From positions 1,116,001 to 1,180,000 of the forward strand of contig NZ_CP174607.1 in the NCBI RefSeq assembly GCF_045999315.1: a DNA stretch of 64,000 nt. Direction: 5' to 3'. Position numbers and translations under genes: made by a program. The notes under the pieces were generated by a model. It had not been told where the DNA came from, did no database searches, and saw nothing but the letters and a program-made list of their open reading frames with translations. Source of the stretch: Peredibacter sp045999315. Its GTDB lineage: Bacteria > Bdellovibrionota > Bacteriovoracia > Bacteriovoracales > Bacteriovoracaceae. Positions within the stretch are counted from its first letter, which is position 1, and every line of letters begins with the position of its first letter. Positions 1-7,875 of the stretch are shown piece after piece.

Positions 1-1166
1 ATATCATTGTTTATTCTTCTTCAGTTGATCCTAACCTTCCTCAGCTTAAAGTTGCTCGTGAACATGGCCGTCAGGTTTATTCTGACTTCGCCTTCGCTTA
101 TGAGAACTGTACGAAGCCAATCGTTGCAGTTTGTGGATCTCATGGTCGTACGATTATTTCACACATGATTGGTTACACTCTTAAGCTTGATAGAAAGAAC
201 GTATTTGTGGGCGGTACATCTGATGAACCGTTCATTAATTTCCTATCACTTCAGAGTAAAGAAGAAATTGATTACTGCGTGATTGAGGTCTCTCCTCAGC
301 AGCTTCAAACAGTTGAAACATTCAAACCGGTACTTGCGGTTTATCCTAACCTTGAAGAGAAGAACCTTCTTGGTCGTTTCAAAACTTCATCTGAGTACCT
401 AGATACGGCCCTTAAAGTTGCTCGTAACTTAGGTCCAGAAAACTATCTTGTGGCAAACTTTGATAAGCTTGCTTCAAACTCAGTTCTTCGTAGCTCACAG
501 GCCCAGACTTTCTGGTACTCTCGTAAGTCTTTTGTAACGATGGGTGTGATTTCTGAAATTCAAGGAACTCACTTCCACGATAAACGCATTCATTCGAACA
601 TCCACTTCCACTCTGAATTTAAAGTTACAGACATGAGAATTGTGGGTGTGAATAACCGTGAAAACCTTATGGCGGCCATTACTGCTTGTAAGGCGCTAAA
701 AGTTTCAGACGCGGCCATTCAACAGTGTATTGAGAAGTTCCCGGGTATTCCTCACCGTCTTGAGTTCGTGGTTGAAAAGAACGGTGTTCGTTTCTACAAC
801 GATTCTAAATCTGAGACGATGGATGAACTTAAAGTCTCGCTTGAAGCATTTAAGGATCCCGTCATTCTTATCGCTGGCGGTAAAGAAATCGAAGGCATTC
901 CTTTCGATAAATACGCAAATATCATCCGTGAAAAAGTACGCGTACTAGTTCTGGTTGGTGAAGTGAAAGAAAGCATGAACCGTATCCTTGGTGACGTTAC
1001 TCAAACTTACCTTGTTGGTTCATTTGATGAATCAGTTCTTCTTGCTTATCAGAAGTCTCGTACTGGTGACACGATTCTGTTGTGTCCAGGTAACGAATCA
1101 ACGGATGTGTTCCGTGATTTCGAAGAGAAAGGGAACTACTACAAAAAACTCATTTTCCAACTCTAA
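1..1166 (+). CDS. murD: MurD-like UDP-MurNAc-L-Ala:D-Glu ligase (5' truncated by window)
   Basis: The frame is open from base 3, so the N-terminus lies outside the window. Position just before ftsW/murG/murC/murB and the C-terminal motifs (PHRLE, NDSK, LIAGG, LLCPGNES followed by FEEKG) mark a MurD-type ligase, the cytoplasmic ATP-dependent enzyme that adds D-glutamate to UDP-MurNAc-L-alanine. VIEVSPQQL matches the family's E-L-S-S-F-Q-L element. The P-loop is atypical: GSHGRT at 135-152, with Arg (CGT at 147-149) where Mur ligases have the ATP-binding Lys. The usual central DHLDRH motif appears as NLEEKNLLGRF, without its histidines. The gene is MurD by position and C-terminal domain, but catalytic competence is uncertain. 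Confidence 0.75.
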   Translation, partial: IIVYSSSVDPNLPQLKVAREHGRQVYSDFAFAYENCTKPIVAVCGSHGRTIISHMIGYTLKLDRKNVFVGGTSDEPFINFLSLQSKEEIDYCVIEVSPQQLQTVETFKPVLAVYPNLEEKNLLGRFKTSSEYLDTALKVARNLGPENYLVANFDKLASNSVLRSSQAQTFWYSRKSFVTMGVISEIQGTHFHDKRIHSNIHFHSEFKVTDMRIVGVNNRENLMAAITACKALKVSDAAIQQCIEKFPGIPHRLEFVVEKNGVRFYNDSKSETMDELKVSLEAFKDPVILIAGGKEIEGIPFDKYANIIREKVRVLVLVGEVKESMNRILGDVTQTYLVGSFDESVLLAYQKSRTGDTILLCPGNESTDVFRDFEEKGNYYKKLIFQL

Positions 1167-1177
1167 TCATTCCTTGA

Positions 1178-1203
1178 GGGAGGCCTGGCCTCCCTTTTTT
1201 TTT
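1178..1203 (+). terminator. Intrinsic terminator after murD
   Basis: GGGAGG at 1178-1183 pairs with CCTCCC at 1189-1194 around a CCTGG loop, followed by nine T. It separates the MurD-like gene from ftsW, so ftsW and downstream genes probably have their own promoter in 1204-1283. Confidence 0.85.
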
Positions 1204-1283
1204 GCCCCTATATCAATTCCAGTCTGAATAAGATTGAGTGTCAAAACAACTCAAGTTACATTAGTAGTATCAAATCAAATTAC

Positions 1284-2462
1284 ATGGACGTAATTTCTAT
1301 GAGCGAAAATACCAGACTAGAAAAATTAACTAATTACTTCTTAATCAATGTCTTCTTTTTAATACTATTCGGCGTGATCATGGTTTTCTCGGCAAGCTAC
1401 ATGTACGCCACCGAAAACATGGGTTCGAGCTACCACTTCCTATCGAAGCAGTTGATCTACATTGCGCTTGGTTTGGGTGTGGCCCTGGTATTTTCAAAAC
1501 TTAAAATCCTCTATCTTTATAAGCAAGCTTACAAGATCAATGCTTTCTTTGGTTTCTTAGTAACGCTGACTCTCGTTCCTGGTCTTTCGGTCGTGATTAA
1601 GGGTTCAAAGCGTTGGTTGAATCTTGGTTTTATGAATCTTCAGCCCGGAGAGTTTTTAAAATACACTCTGATGCTGGCAGCGATTCGCTATTTTGAAAAC
1701 TTCAATGCCTATACTCCGAAGCAGCGTGCGATTTACATGGCAGGCCTAGTTTATCCTCTAGGAATTTTCGTTCTTCAACCTGACTTTGGTACGTTCTTTA
1801 TTTCTGCCATGATTATTGGGTTCATCGCATTCTTGAGTTCATTTCCGAGAAAATATTTTTACTCGGCATTGGTATTGGGAATGATTGGGGCCTTCGGGAT
1901 TTTGATTTCTGCTCCTTATCGAGTGAAGCGACTTTTGACTTTCCTTGATCCTTGGAAGGATCCACGTGGAAGTGGTTTCCAAGTGATTCAGTCGTTTCTT
2001 GCTTTCGCCAATGGTTCATTCTTTGGGCAAGGACTTGGTAACTCAAATGAAAAGCTTTTCTACCTTCCTGAGGCCTACAACGACTTTATCTTTTCCGTAG
2101 TAGGTGAAGAGTTAGGTTTCGTGGGTGTGATTGTAACGATCCTCATGTTCATCAGTTTTATTTTTATCGGATTAAAAATGGCGATCTCGCTTAAATCAAG
2201 AGTCGGGTCGATCATGGTGGCGACCATTGTTTTCGCCATTGGCTTTCAGGCCTTCCTAAATATGGGTGTGGTTCTTGGAGTCCTTCCGACCAAGGGTCTC
2301 AATCTTCCATTCATCAGTTATGGTGGATCTTCGATGGTGGCAAATCTTGGTGCCTTGGGTTTAATCTTTGCTTGTATTAAGATTCAACCAGGCGATGCCA
2401 AAGACGTTAAAAATAAGGGAAAGCAGTCACCAATTGGTGCTCTAAAAAGTGCTTTCAACTAA
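1284..2462 (+). CDS. ftsW: Lipid II polymerase / division SEDS protein FtsW
   Basis: A 392-residue polytopic membrane protein with about ten hydrophobic segments and SEDS-family landmarks: the KGSKRWL loop, the PDFGT segment, the large periplasmic loop, EELGFVG and the C-terminal YGGSS motif followed by a last helix. FtsW polymerises lipid II into septal glycan strands with a partner class B PBP. It lies between the MurD-like gene and murG, as in many dcw clusters. Start choice is open: ATG at 1284 or 1299, neither with a clear Shine-Dalgarno sequence. A TAGTAT at 1265-1270 could be a -10 box for a short or absent leader. murG follows after 3 nt. Confidence 0.93.
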   Translation: MDVISMSENTRLEKLTNYFLINVFFLILFGVIMVFSASYMYATENMGSSYHFLSKQLIYIALGLGVALVFSKLKILYLYKQAYKINAFFGFLVTLTLVPGLSVVIKGSKRWLNLGFMNLQPGEFLKYTLMLAAIRYFENFNAYTPKQRAIYMAGLVYPLGIFVLQPDFGTFFISAMIIGFIAFLSSFPRKYFYSALVLGMIGAFGILISAPYRVKRLLTFLDPWKDPRGSGFQVIQSFLAFANGSFFGQGLGNSNEKLFYLPEAYNDFIFSVVGEELGFVGVIVTILMFISFIFIGLKMAISLKSRVGSIMVATIVFAIGFQAFLNMGVVLGVLPTKGLNLPFISYGGSSMVANLGALGLIFACIKIQPGDAKDVKNKGKQSPIGALKSAFN

Positions 2463-2465
2463 TCT

Positions 2466-3521
2466 ATGAAACATGCAGTTCTTGTTGCCGGTGGTACCGG
2501 TGGTCACATCAATGCGGCCCTCGCAGTTGGTGAAGCTTTAATGAGTGAAGGTTGGGACATTCAGTATCTTACTGGAAAGCGTCCTCTTGATTACAAACTC
2601 TTTAAGGGACAAAACGTTCGTCACTTAGATTCAAAACCTCTAAGAACAAATAATCCCATTCAACTTTTTAAAAACGTCATGATGAACCTCATGAGTTTTT
2701 TTATCATTCTCGTTTCATACTTAAAGAATCGTCCGAAGTTTATTGTAGGTGCGGGTGGATATGTATGTGGGCCAACACTACTTGCGGGCCATCTCCTTTT
2801 CATTCCGGTTTTTATTATTGAACAGAACGCGGTGATGGGACTTACTAACCGAATTTTAGGTTGGATTTCGACTCGTATTTTCGTTCACTTCACCAAAACT
2901 CGTGGTCTTTCAAATACGCTTGCCAAAAAAGTTCGTGTGGTAGGAAATCCAACTCGTAAAGCGATTCAGCCGGTGTCGGCAAAGAAGTTTGATGGGGAAC
3001 TTAAGGTTTTGGTATTTGGTGGGAGTCTTGGTGCTACTCAGATCAATAAAGTAATCTTTGATGTTCTTAAGCACCCAAGTGTAAATAGCATGGCCATTCA
3101 CCATCAATTAGGTGGCGATCAGAAAGCTCCGGAAATTCAAACCATTGTTAAATATCAACCGATGAATTACATCGATAATATGCAGCAGGAATATGAGTGG
3201 GCGGACGTGATCATTTCGCGCTCTGGTGCAAGTACCGTTTCTGAGCTCGCTATTATTAAGAAGCCAGTTTTGATTTTCCCTTATCCTCAGGCAACTGATA
3301 ATCATCAGGTCTATAATGCTCAGATTTTCAAGGAAGAGGCCGATTTTACAGTCGAGATCCTTGACCCGAAACTCTCTCATGAAGAGTGCGTTAAACGAAC
3401 ACAGGAATTTCTAGTCAAGGCTTCCCGTGAGGAGTTAAAGTACTCTAAAACACCGTCACCGGGTAACCATACCTGTGACGAAATTTTAAGAGAGATCAAA
3501 ACAAATGTTGGGCTGGCTTAA
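2466..3521 (+). CDS. murG: UDP-GlcNAc:undecaprenyl-PP-MurNAc-pentapeptide GlcNAc transferase MurG
   Basis: This 351-residue GT-B glycosyltransferase makes lipid II from lipid I at the inner face of the cytoplasmic membrane. The N-terminal glycine-rich loop GGTGGHI is at residues 9-15; the C-terminal nucleotide-sugar site includes SGAST (about 252-256), SELA and PYPQATDNHQ. Length is typical. It starts 3 nt after ftsW and overlaps the 5' end of murC by 17 nt, which implies translational coupling. Confidence 0.96.
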   Translation: MKHAVLVAGGTGGHINAALAVGEALMSEGWDIQYLTGKRPLDYKLFKGQNVRHLDSKPLRTNNPIQLFKNVMMNLMSFFIILVSYLKNRPKFIVGAGGYVCGPTLLAGHLLFIPVFIIEQNAVMGLTNRILGWISTRIFVHFTKTRGLSNTLAKKVRVVGNPTRKAIQPVSAKKFDGELKVLVFGGSLGATQINKVIFDVLKHPSVNSMAIHHQLGGDQKAPEIQTIVKYQPMNYIDNMQQEYEWADVIISRSGASTVSELAIIKKPVLIFPYPQATDNHQVYNAQIFKEEADFTVEILDPKLSHEECVKRTQEFLVKASREELKYSKTPSPGNHTCDEILREIKTNVGLA

Positions 3522-4881
3522 AACAACAAAACTTCATTTTATTGGCATTGGTGGAATCGGCATGAGCGGTATTGCCGAGGTTCTTTTGGACCTTGGTTAT
3601 AAAGTCTCAGGCTCTGATTTAAATGCTTCGGCCGTAACTGAGAATCTTCAAAAAAAAGGCGCAGAAATATTTATTGGGCATAAGGCCTCTAACGTCGAGG
3701 GTTCGACTCTCATCGTTTACAGTTCTGCCATTGATACGAAAAACCCAGAAGTCATTCGTGCTGTTGAACTAGAAATTCCCATGATTCGTCGAGCAGAGAT
3801 GTTGGCGGAACTGATGCGTTTAAAGTTCGGAATTGCAGTGGCGGGTTCTCATGGTAAAACCACCACCACAAGTCTTATAGCAACGATTTTTCAGGAAGCA
3901 AAACTTGATGCCACTCACATCATTGGTGGGATCGTTCGTAACCTGGGTGGAAATGCCAAGAAAGGTGATGGACAGTATTTGATTGCGGAAGCAGATGAAT
4001 CAGATGGTTCATTTCTACTTTTAAGTCCCATCATGGCGGCCGTTACCAACATTGATAACGATCATCTGGATCATTATGGCACTGAAGATAAAATTGTGGA
4101 TGCTTTCGTAGAGTTTGTGAACAGACTCCCTTTTTACGGAAGAGTTGCCTTAAATGCTAACGATGCCACTTCGCTTTCGATTAAGTCGCGAGTGAAGCGT
4201 CCGATTATCTGGTACGGCATTGAATTAGAAAAAGGTGAAGCCGATTACGTGGCAAAGAACGTAGAACTCTCGGCCGGTAGTACACAGTTTGATCTTTATT
4301 TTAAAGGTGAGAAGCTGACGCGCATTCAGACCAATCTCATGGGCATGCATAACGTTTCAAACGCCCTTGCGGCCATTTCTATATCGCATGAAGCGGGCCT
4401 CGATCTTAAAATCATTCAGCAAGGTCTACTAAGCTTCCAGGGTGTCGGCAGACGTTTGGAAAAACTTCATGAGAACAAATCATTTGTGGTGATTGATGAT
4501 TACGGACATCATCCAACTGAAGTTAAGGCCACGATTTCAACATTAAGAAGAGTGGATCAACGTCCTCTTTGTGTAGTATTTGAACCCCACCGCTATACCC
4601 GTACTCAAAACTTCTGGAAGGAATTCCAGGACTGCTTTGAAGGTTGCGATGAGCTCTATCTCGCTCCCATTTATGCTGCCAGCGAAAAGGCGATTGATGG
4701 AATCACATCAGAGGCGATGGCAAAAGAGATGAAGGCCAAGGGGAAGAATGTAACATTCATTTCATCATTGGATGAGATGAAGGGGATTCTGGAACAAAGA
4801 AAAAATCAGAACTGCGTTTTTGTGACCTTAGGGGCTGGTGCTATTTCTAAAAAGATCCGCGAGCTCGTAAAAAACCTATGA
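3505..4881 (+). CDS. murC: UDP-N-acetylmuramate:L-alanine ligase MurC
   Basis: A 458-residue Mur ligase that adds L-alanine to UDP-MurNAc. It has the N-terminal Rossmann motif GIGGIGMSG (about residues 14-22), a canonical P-loop GSHGKTTTT (about 114-122), the NIDNDHLDHYG central motif, and C-terminal DDYGHHPTE and EPHRYTR signatures. It is a useful internal contrast to the aberrant MurD-like P-loop at the start of the window. It overlaps murG by 17 nt upstream and murB by an ATGA overlap downstream. Confidence 0.96.
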   Translation: MLGWLKTTKLHFIGIGGIGMSGIAEVLLDLGYKVSGSDLNASAVTENLQKKGAEIFIGHKASNVEGSTLIVYSSAIDTKNPEVIRAVELEIPMIRRAEMLAELMRLKFGIAVAGSHGKTTTTSLIATIFQEAKLDATHIIGGIVRNLGGNAKKGDGQYLIAEADESDGSFLLLSPIMAAVTNIDNDHLDHYGTEDKIVDAFVEFVNRLPFYGRVALNANDATSLSIKSRVKRPIIWYGIELEKGEADYVAKNVELSAGSTQFDLYFKGEKLTRIQTNLMGMHNVSNALAAISISHEAGLDLKIIQQGLLSFQGVGRRLEKLHENKSFVVIDDYGHHPTEVKATISTLRRVDQRPLCVVFEPHRYTRTQNFWKEFQDCFEGCDELYLAPIYAASEKAIDGITSEAMAKEMKAKGKNVTFISSLDEMKGILEQRKNQNCVFVTLGAGAISKKIRELVKNL

Positions 4882-5777
4882 GCTTAGAAAACAGGGTCTC
4901 AGAGATTCAAGACTGCTCTTATCTTCCTAACTCTGATCTCACGAGTTACACCACCATGAGACTTTCTTCGAAGGGAGATCTGATTGAAGTGCGTTCAGTT
5001 AAAGCACTTCAAGAACTTTTACCTGTACTTACAGCTGAGAAACGTGAGTACCTGGTGGTTGGTTGGGGCGCGAATCAAATTCTTCCAGCGATCTGTGACA
5101 AGATCATTATTCACTTAGATTTTCCCTTTGATTCAACTTATCTGGAAACTCTTCGCGACGAGTATGTTCTCCCCGCTTCCCTTGGGATCAATCACCTCAC
5201 TTCGCATGCTGTGAAGTTTGGTTTAAAAGGTTGGGAAGTTTTCACGGGAATCCCGGCGTCCTTAGGTGGCGCCATCTATATGAATGCGGGAACAAACTTA
5301 GGAGAGATAGGAACTCTTGTGAAATCCGTTCAGATCGTAAACAGAACTGGAGAGCTTCGCGAAGAGATCATCAATAAGGCAAGTTTCTCTTATCGCCATA
5401 ATCACTTCTTAAAAAATGGCGAAGTCATTGTAGGGGCAACGTTGGTTCATCTAGGAATTGATTCTGCGATCTCTCAAAAGATTAAAGACTATCTTGAATA
5501 CAGAAAGAAGACCCAACCACTAGCGACCAAGAATTGTGGTTGTGTGTTTAAAAATCCTCACAAAGAATTACAGGCCGGAAGACTTATAGATCTCATGGGA
5601 CTCAAAGGTTTTACGGTTGGAGGTCTAAGAGTTAGTCCGAAGCACGCTAACTTTATTGAAAATGGCGGGGCCTCAAATTGGGATCAATTCAAAGACCTGG
5701 TGGACACCATCCGTTTTCAAATGGACCACTTCTACGGAATTGAGTTTGAATTGGAAGTAAAAATCCCCTATCATTAA
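4878..5777 (+). CDS. murB: UDP-N-acetylenolpyruvoylglucosamine reductase MurB
   Basis: A 299-residue FAD enzyme that reduces UDP-GlcNAc-enolpyruvate to UDP-MurNAc. Visible signatures are TTMRL near the N-terminus, the FAD-binding GIPASLGGAIYMNAG (from about residue 124), NCGCVFKNP (from 219) and AGRLIDLMGLKGF with VSPKHANF near the end. Cys222 sits where the catalytic Ser or Cys of the family lies, as in short type II MurB proteins. ATGA overlap with murC. Confidence 0.95.
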   Translation: MSLENRVSEIQDCSYLPNSDLTSYTTMRLSSKGDLIEVRSVKALQELLPVLTAEKREYLVVGWGANQILPAICDKIIIHLDFPFDSTYLETLRDEYVLPASLGINHLTSHAVKFGLKGWEVFTGIPASLGGAIYMNAGTNLGEIGTLVKSVQIVNRTGELREEIINKASFSYRHNHFLKNGEVIVGATLVHLGIDSAISQKIKDYLEYRKKTQPLATKNCGCVFKNPHKELQAGRLIDLMGLKGFTVGGLRVSPKHANFIENGGASNWDQFKDLVDTIRFQMDHFYGIEFELEVKIPYH

Positions 5778-5780
5778 TTA

Positions 5781-6533
5781 ATGATCAGATTATTTTTAGT
5801 ATCAATGGTGATCCTTCTGTCTATTAATGTTCAGGCAACTGTTCCTGACCGTTTTACTCAGAAGAATATTAATTACCGGACTTATTTTGGCGAGTGTCCT
5901 TCAAAGTCTTCGGGAATGCTCACATTGATTCTAATGAAAGAATTTGAAAAGTCCGGATCACTCAAAGACGTGAAAGAAAAGATCTTGGCCGAAAAATTGG
6001 ATGAGAAATACTTCCTGTCTGATTATCGCATTTCCTACAACCCAGTTATTAAAACTTTGAAAATTCAACTCGAGTGTCCTGAGCCCCTTGCAAAAGTACA
6101 GGTTTACAAAGCAAACGGTGAAGAACATTACTCTGCGATCTTAGGTGACAACGCTCGCATGTATGAGCCTCAATATGAAAATTTAATGAAGGCAGAGAAA
6201 CGTCTTAATCACAATTTACCACTACTTGCGATTACGACTGAGCAACTTGAGGGAAGTGCCCCTACTGATCTTGCCATCTTCATTAAGAAAATGGAGCTTG
6301 ATCTTCGGAAGCAAGTTTCGGAAATTATATTGAGCAAAAACAACGATTTAACAATAATCTTTGCTTTGGGTGGAAAGGCCACCAGCGTTTTTATGGGCGC
6401 TGATCTCTGGGAAGAGAAGCTGACGAAGCTTACAAAGGTTGTAGGATACGTCAGTAAAAACAAACGCTACCCGAGTAGCATCAACCTGGTAAATTCGAAA
6501 AAGGTTGTTGTCAAGTTTTCTGACAAAATCTAA
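5781..6533 (+). CDS. ftsQ: FtsQ-like cell-division protein (divergent)
   Basis: This 250-residue protein lies 3 nt after murB and before ftsA, the usual ftsQ position. The C-terminal part (roughly residues 150-245: LAIFIKKMELDLRK, then LTKLTKVVGYVSKNK, then INLVNSKKVVVKF) follows the layout of the FtsQ beta domain. The N-terminus is unusual: a short hydrophobic core after MIR ending SINVQA, which looks like a cleavable signal peptide rather than the cytoplasmic tail plus anchor of typical FtsQ. No clear POTRA motif was recognised by eye. The call rests mainly on synteny and the C-terminal pattern. Confidence 0.6.
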   Translation: MIRLFLVSMVILLSINVQATVPDRFTQKNINYRTYFGECPSKSSGMLTLILMKEFEKSGSLKDVKEKILAEKLDEKYFLSDYRISYNPVIKTLKIQLECPEPLAKVQVYKANGEEHYSAILGDNARMYEPQYENLMKAEKRLNHNLPLLAITTEQLEGSAPTDLAIFIKKMELDLRKQVSEIILSKNNDLTIIFALGGKATSVFMGADLWEEKLTKLTKVVGYVSKNKRYPSSINLVNSKKVVVKFSDKI

Positions 6534-6543
6534 ACTTTAACAG

Positions 6544-6569
6544 AGGCGAGAATCGCCTTAATATTTTTT
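6544..6569 (+). terminator. Candidate terminator/attenuator between ftsQ and ftsA
   Basis: AGGCGA (6544-6549), loop GAA, TCGCCT (6553-6558), then TAATATTTTTT. The stem is short and perfect with a T-rich tail. It may reduce read-through from the mur genes into ftsA-ftsZ. Confidence 0.55.
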
Positions 6570-6587
6570 AGTCAGAATGAATCTGCC

Positions 6588-6603
6588 CTCTTCTTCGGAA
6601 GAG
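6588..6603 (+). promoter_or_regulatory. UUCG-tetraloop hairpin in the ftsA 5' leader
   Basis: CTCTTC (6588-6593), TTCG, GAAGAG (6598-6603): a perfect six-base-pair stem closed by the very stable C(UUCG)G tetraloop, about 20 nt before the ftsA ATG and just ahead of the AGAAGGGA Shine-Dalgarno sequence. It could set the 5' end of an ftsA-ftsZ mRNA or affect initiation. Confidence 0.45.
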
Positions 6604-6622
6604 TTATTGAGAAGGGAATCTC

Positions 6623-7858
6623 ATGAGCACCAAAAGTGTCATTGTCGCTTTGGACATCGGTACGACGAAAGTCTGCACACTCATTGCGCTTAAATCAGCC
6701 AAAAATTTAGAAATTTTGGGAGTAGGTTCTCACCCAAGTCACGGCCTTAAAAAAGGCTCAGTGGTGAATATTGAAAAAACTGTTGAGAGTATTCGCACTT
6801 CAATTGAAGAAGCTAAACTCATGGCAGGAATCGAAGAACTTGAATCTGCGACAGTAGGTATCGCGGGTAACCACATTTACTGCTTCAACTCTTCTGGAGT
6901 GGTTCCAGTCAAAAACAAAGAAATCAATCAAGCAGATGTTGATCGTGTAATTGAGGCCGCAAAAGCAGTTTTGATTCCATCAGATCGCGAAATTCTCCAC
7001 GTGATTCCACAAGAATTCAAAGTCGACAATACAGTTGGAATTAAAAATCCAATTGGGATGTGTGGTTCACGTCTAGAAGTAAATGTTCATATCGTGACAG
7101 GTAAAACTCCACTTATTCACAATCTAGTGAAATGTGTTGAGCAAGCGGGCCTTAACGCCAACTCAGTCATTCTTCAGCCAATCGCCTCTTCACGTTCAGT
7201 TCTTTCGGTAGAAGAAAAAGAACTTGGTGTTGTTCTCATTGATATCGGTGGTGGAACAACGGACGTCGCGGTTTGGAAGGACGGAAGTCTTCTTCATTCT
7301 CAAATTATTCCACTAGGTGGAAATCACTTTACCAATGACTTAGCTGTGGCCCTGAAGATCCCTCACAATGAAGCTGAAAGGATCAAATTGGCCCACGGAA
7401 CGGTCCTAAAAGCCGCCCAGCTAAACGAAACTTATCTGACTGTTCAGGGCCTTTCTGGCACCAGACCACGTGAAGTTTCTTTGAGTTTTATCGCGGAAGT
7501 ACTTGGAGCTAGGGCAGAAGAGCTCTTCTCAGTGGTACGTGAACTGATCTTGGAAAAGAATTTGCAAGGAGAGATCACTGGGGGCTTCGTGCTTACCGGC
7601 GGAGGCGCACTTATTAAAAATCTTCCTGAACTCGCTGAGTTCATCTTAGAGAAGCCGGTGAAGATGGGCTACCCAACGGCCTTTGGTGGAATGACTACGG
7701 CCATGCAACACCCGAAGTTTTCAACTGTACTTGGACTTCTTCAAGAATCAACTCACGCCTCTAAGGCCGTGACACGTGAAGAAAAAGTACAAGACGAAAC
7801 AGATATGTTTGATAAACTAGGTAAGTCTTTAAAAAACGTTTTCAAAGAGATTTTTTAA
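6623..7858 (+). CDS. ftsA: Cell-division actin-like protein FtsA
   Basis: A 411-residue actin-family ATPase that tethers FtsZ to the membrane and recruits later divisome proteins. Visible motifs: phosphate-1 LDIGTTKV near the N-terminus, phosphate-2 IDIGGGTTDVAVW around residue 210, the adenosine motif LTGGGALI, and a C-terminal amphipathic helix (KLGKSLKNVFKEIF) for membrane binding. The start is supported by AGAAGGGA 5-6 nt before ATG. ftsZ follows after 17 nt. Confidence 0.96.
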   Translation: MSTKSVIVALDIGTTKVCTLIALKSAKNLEILGVGSHPSHGLKKGSVVNIEKTVESIRTSIEEAKLMAGIEELESATVGIAGNHIYCFNSSGVVPVKNKEINQADVDRVIEAAKAVLIPSDREILHVIPQEFKVDNTVGIKNPIGMCGSRLEVNVHIVTGKTPLIHNLVKCVEQAGLNANSVILQPIASSRSVLSVEEKELGVVLIDIGGGTTDVAVWKDGSLLHSQIIPLGGNHFTNDLAVALKIPHNEAERIKLAHGTVLKAAQLNETYLTVQGLSGTRPREVSLSFIAEVLGARAEELFSVVRELILEKNLQGEITGGFVLTGGGALIKNLPELAEFILEKPVKMGYPTAFGGMTTAMQHPKFSTVLGLLQESTHASKAVTREEKVQDETDMFDKLGKSLKNVFKEIF

Positions 7859-7875
7859 TTCCCGGAGGAATTCAT

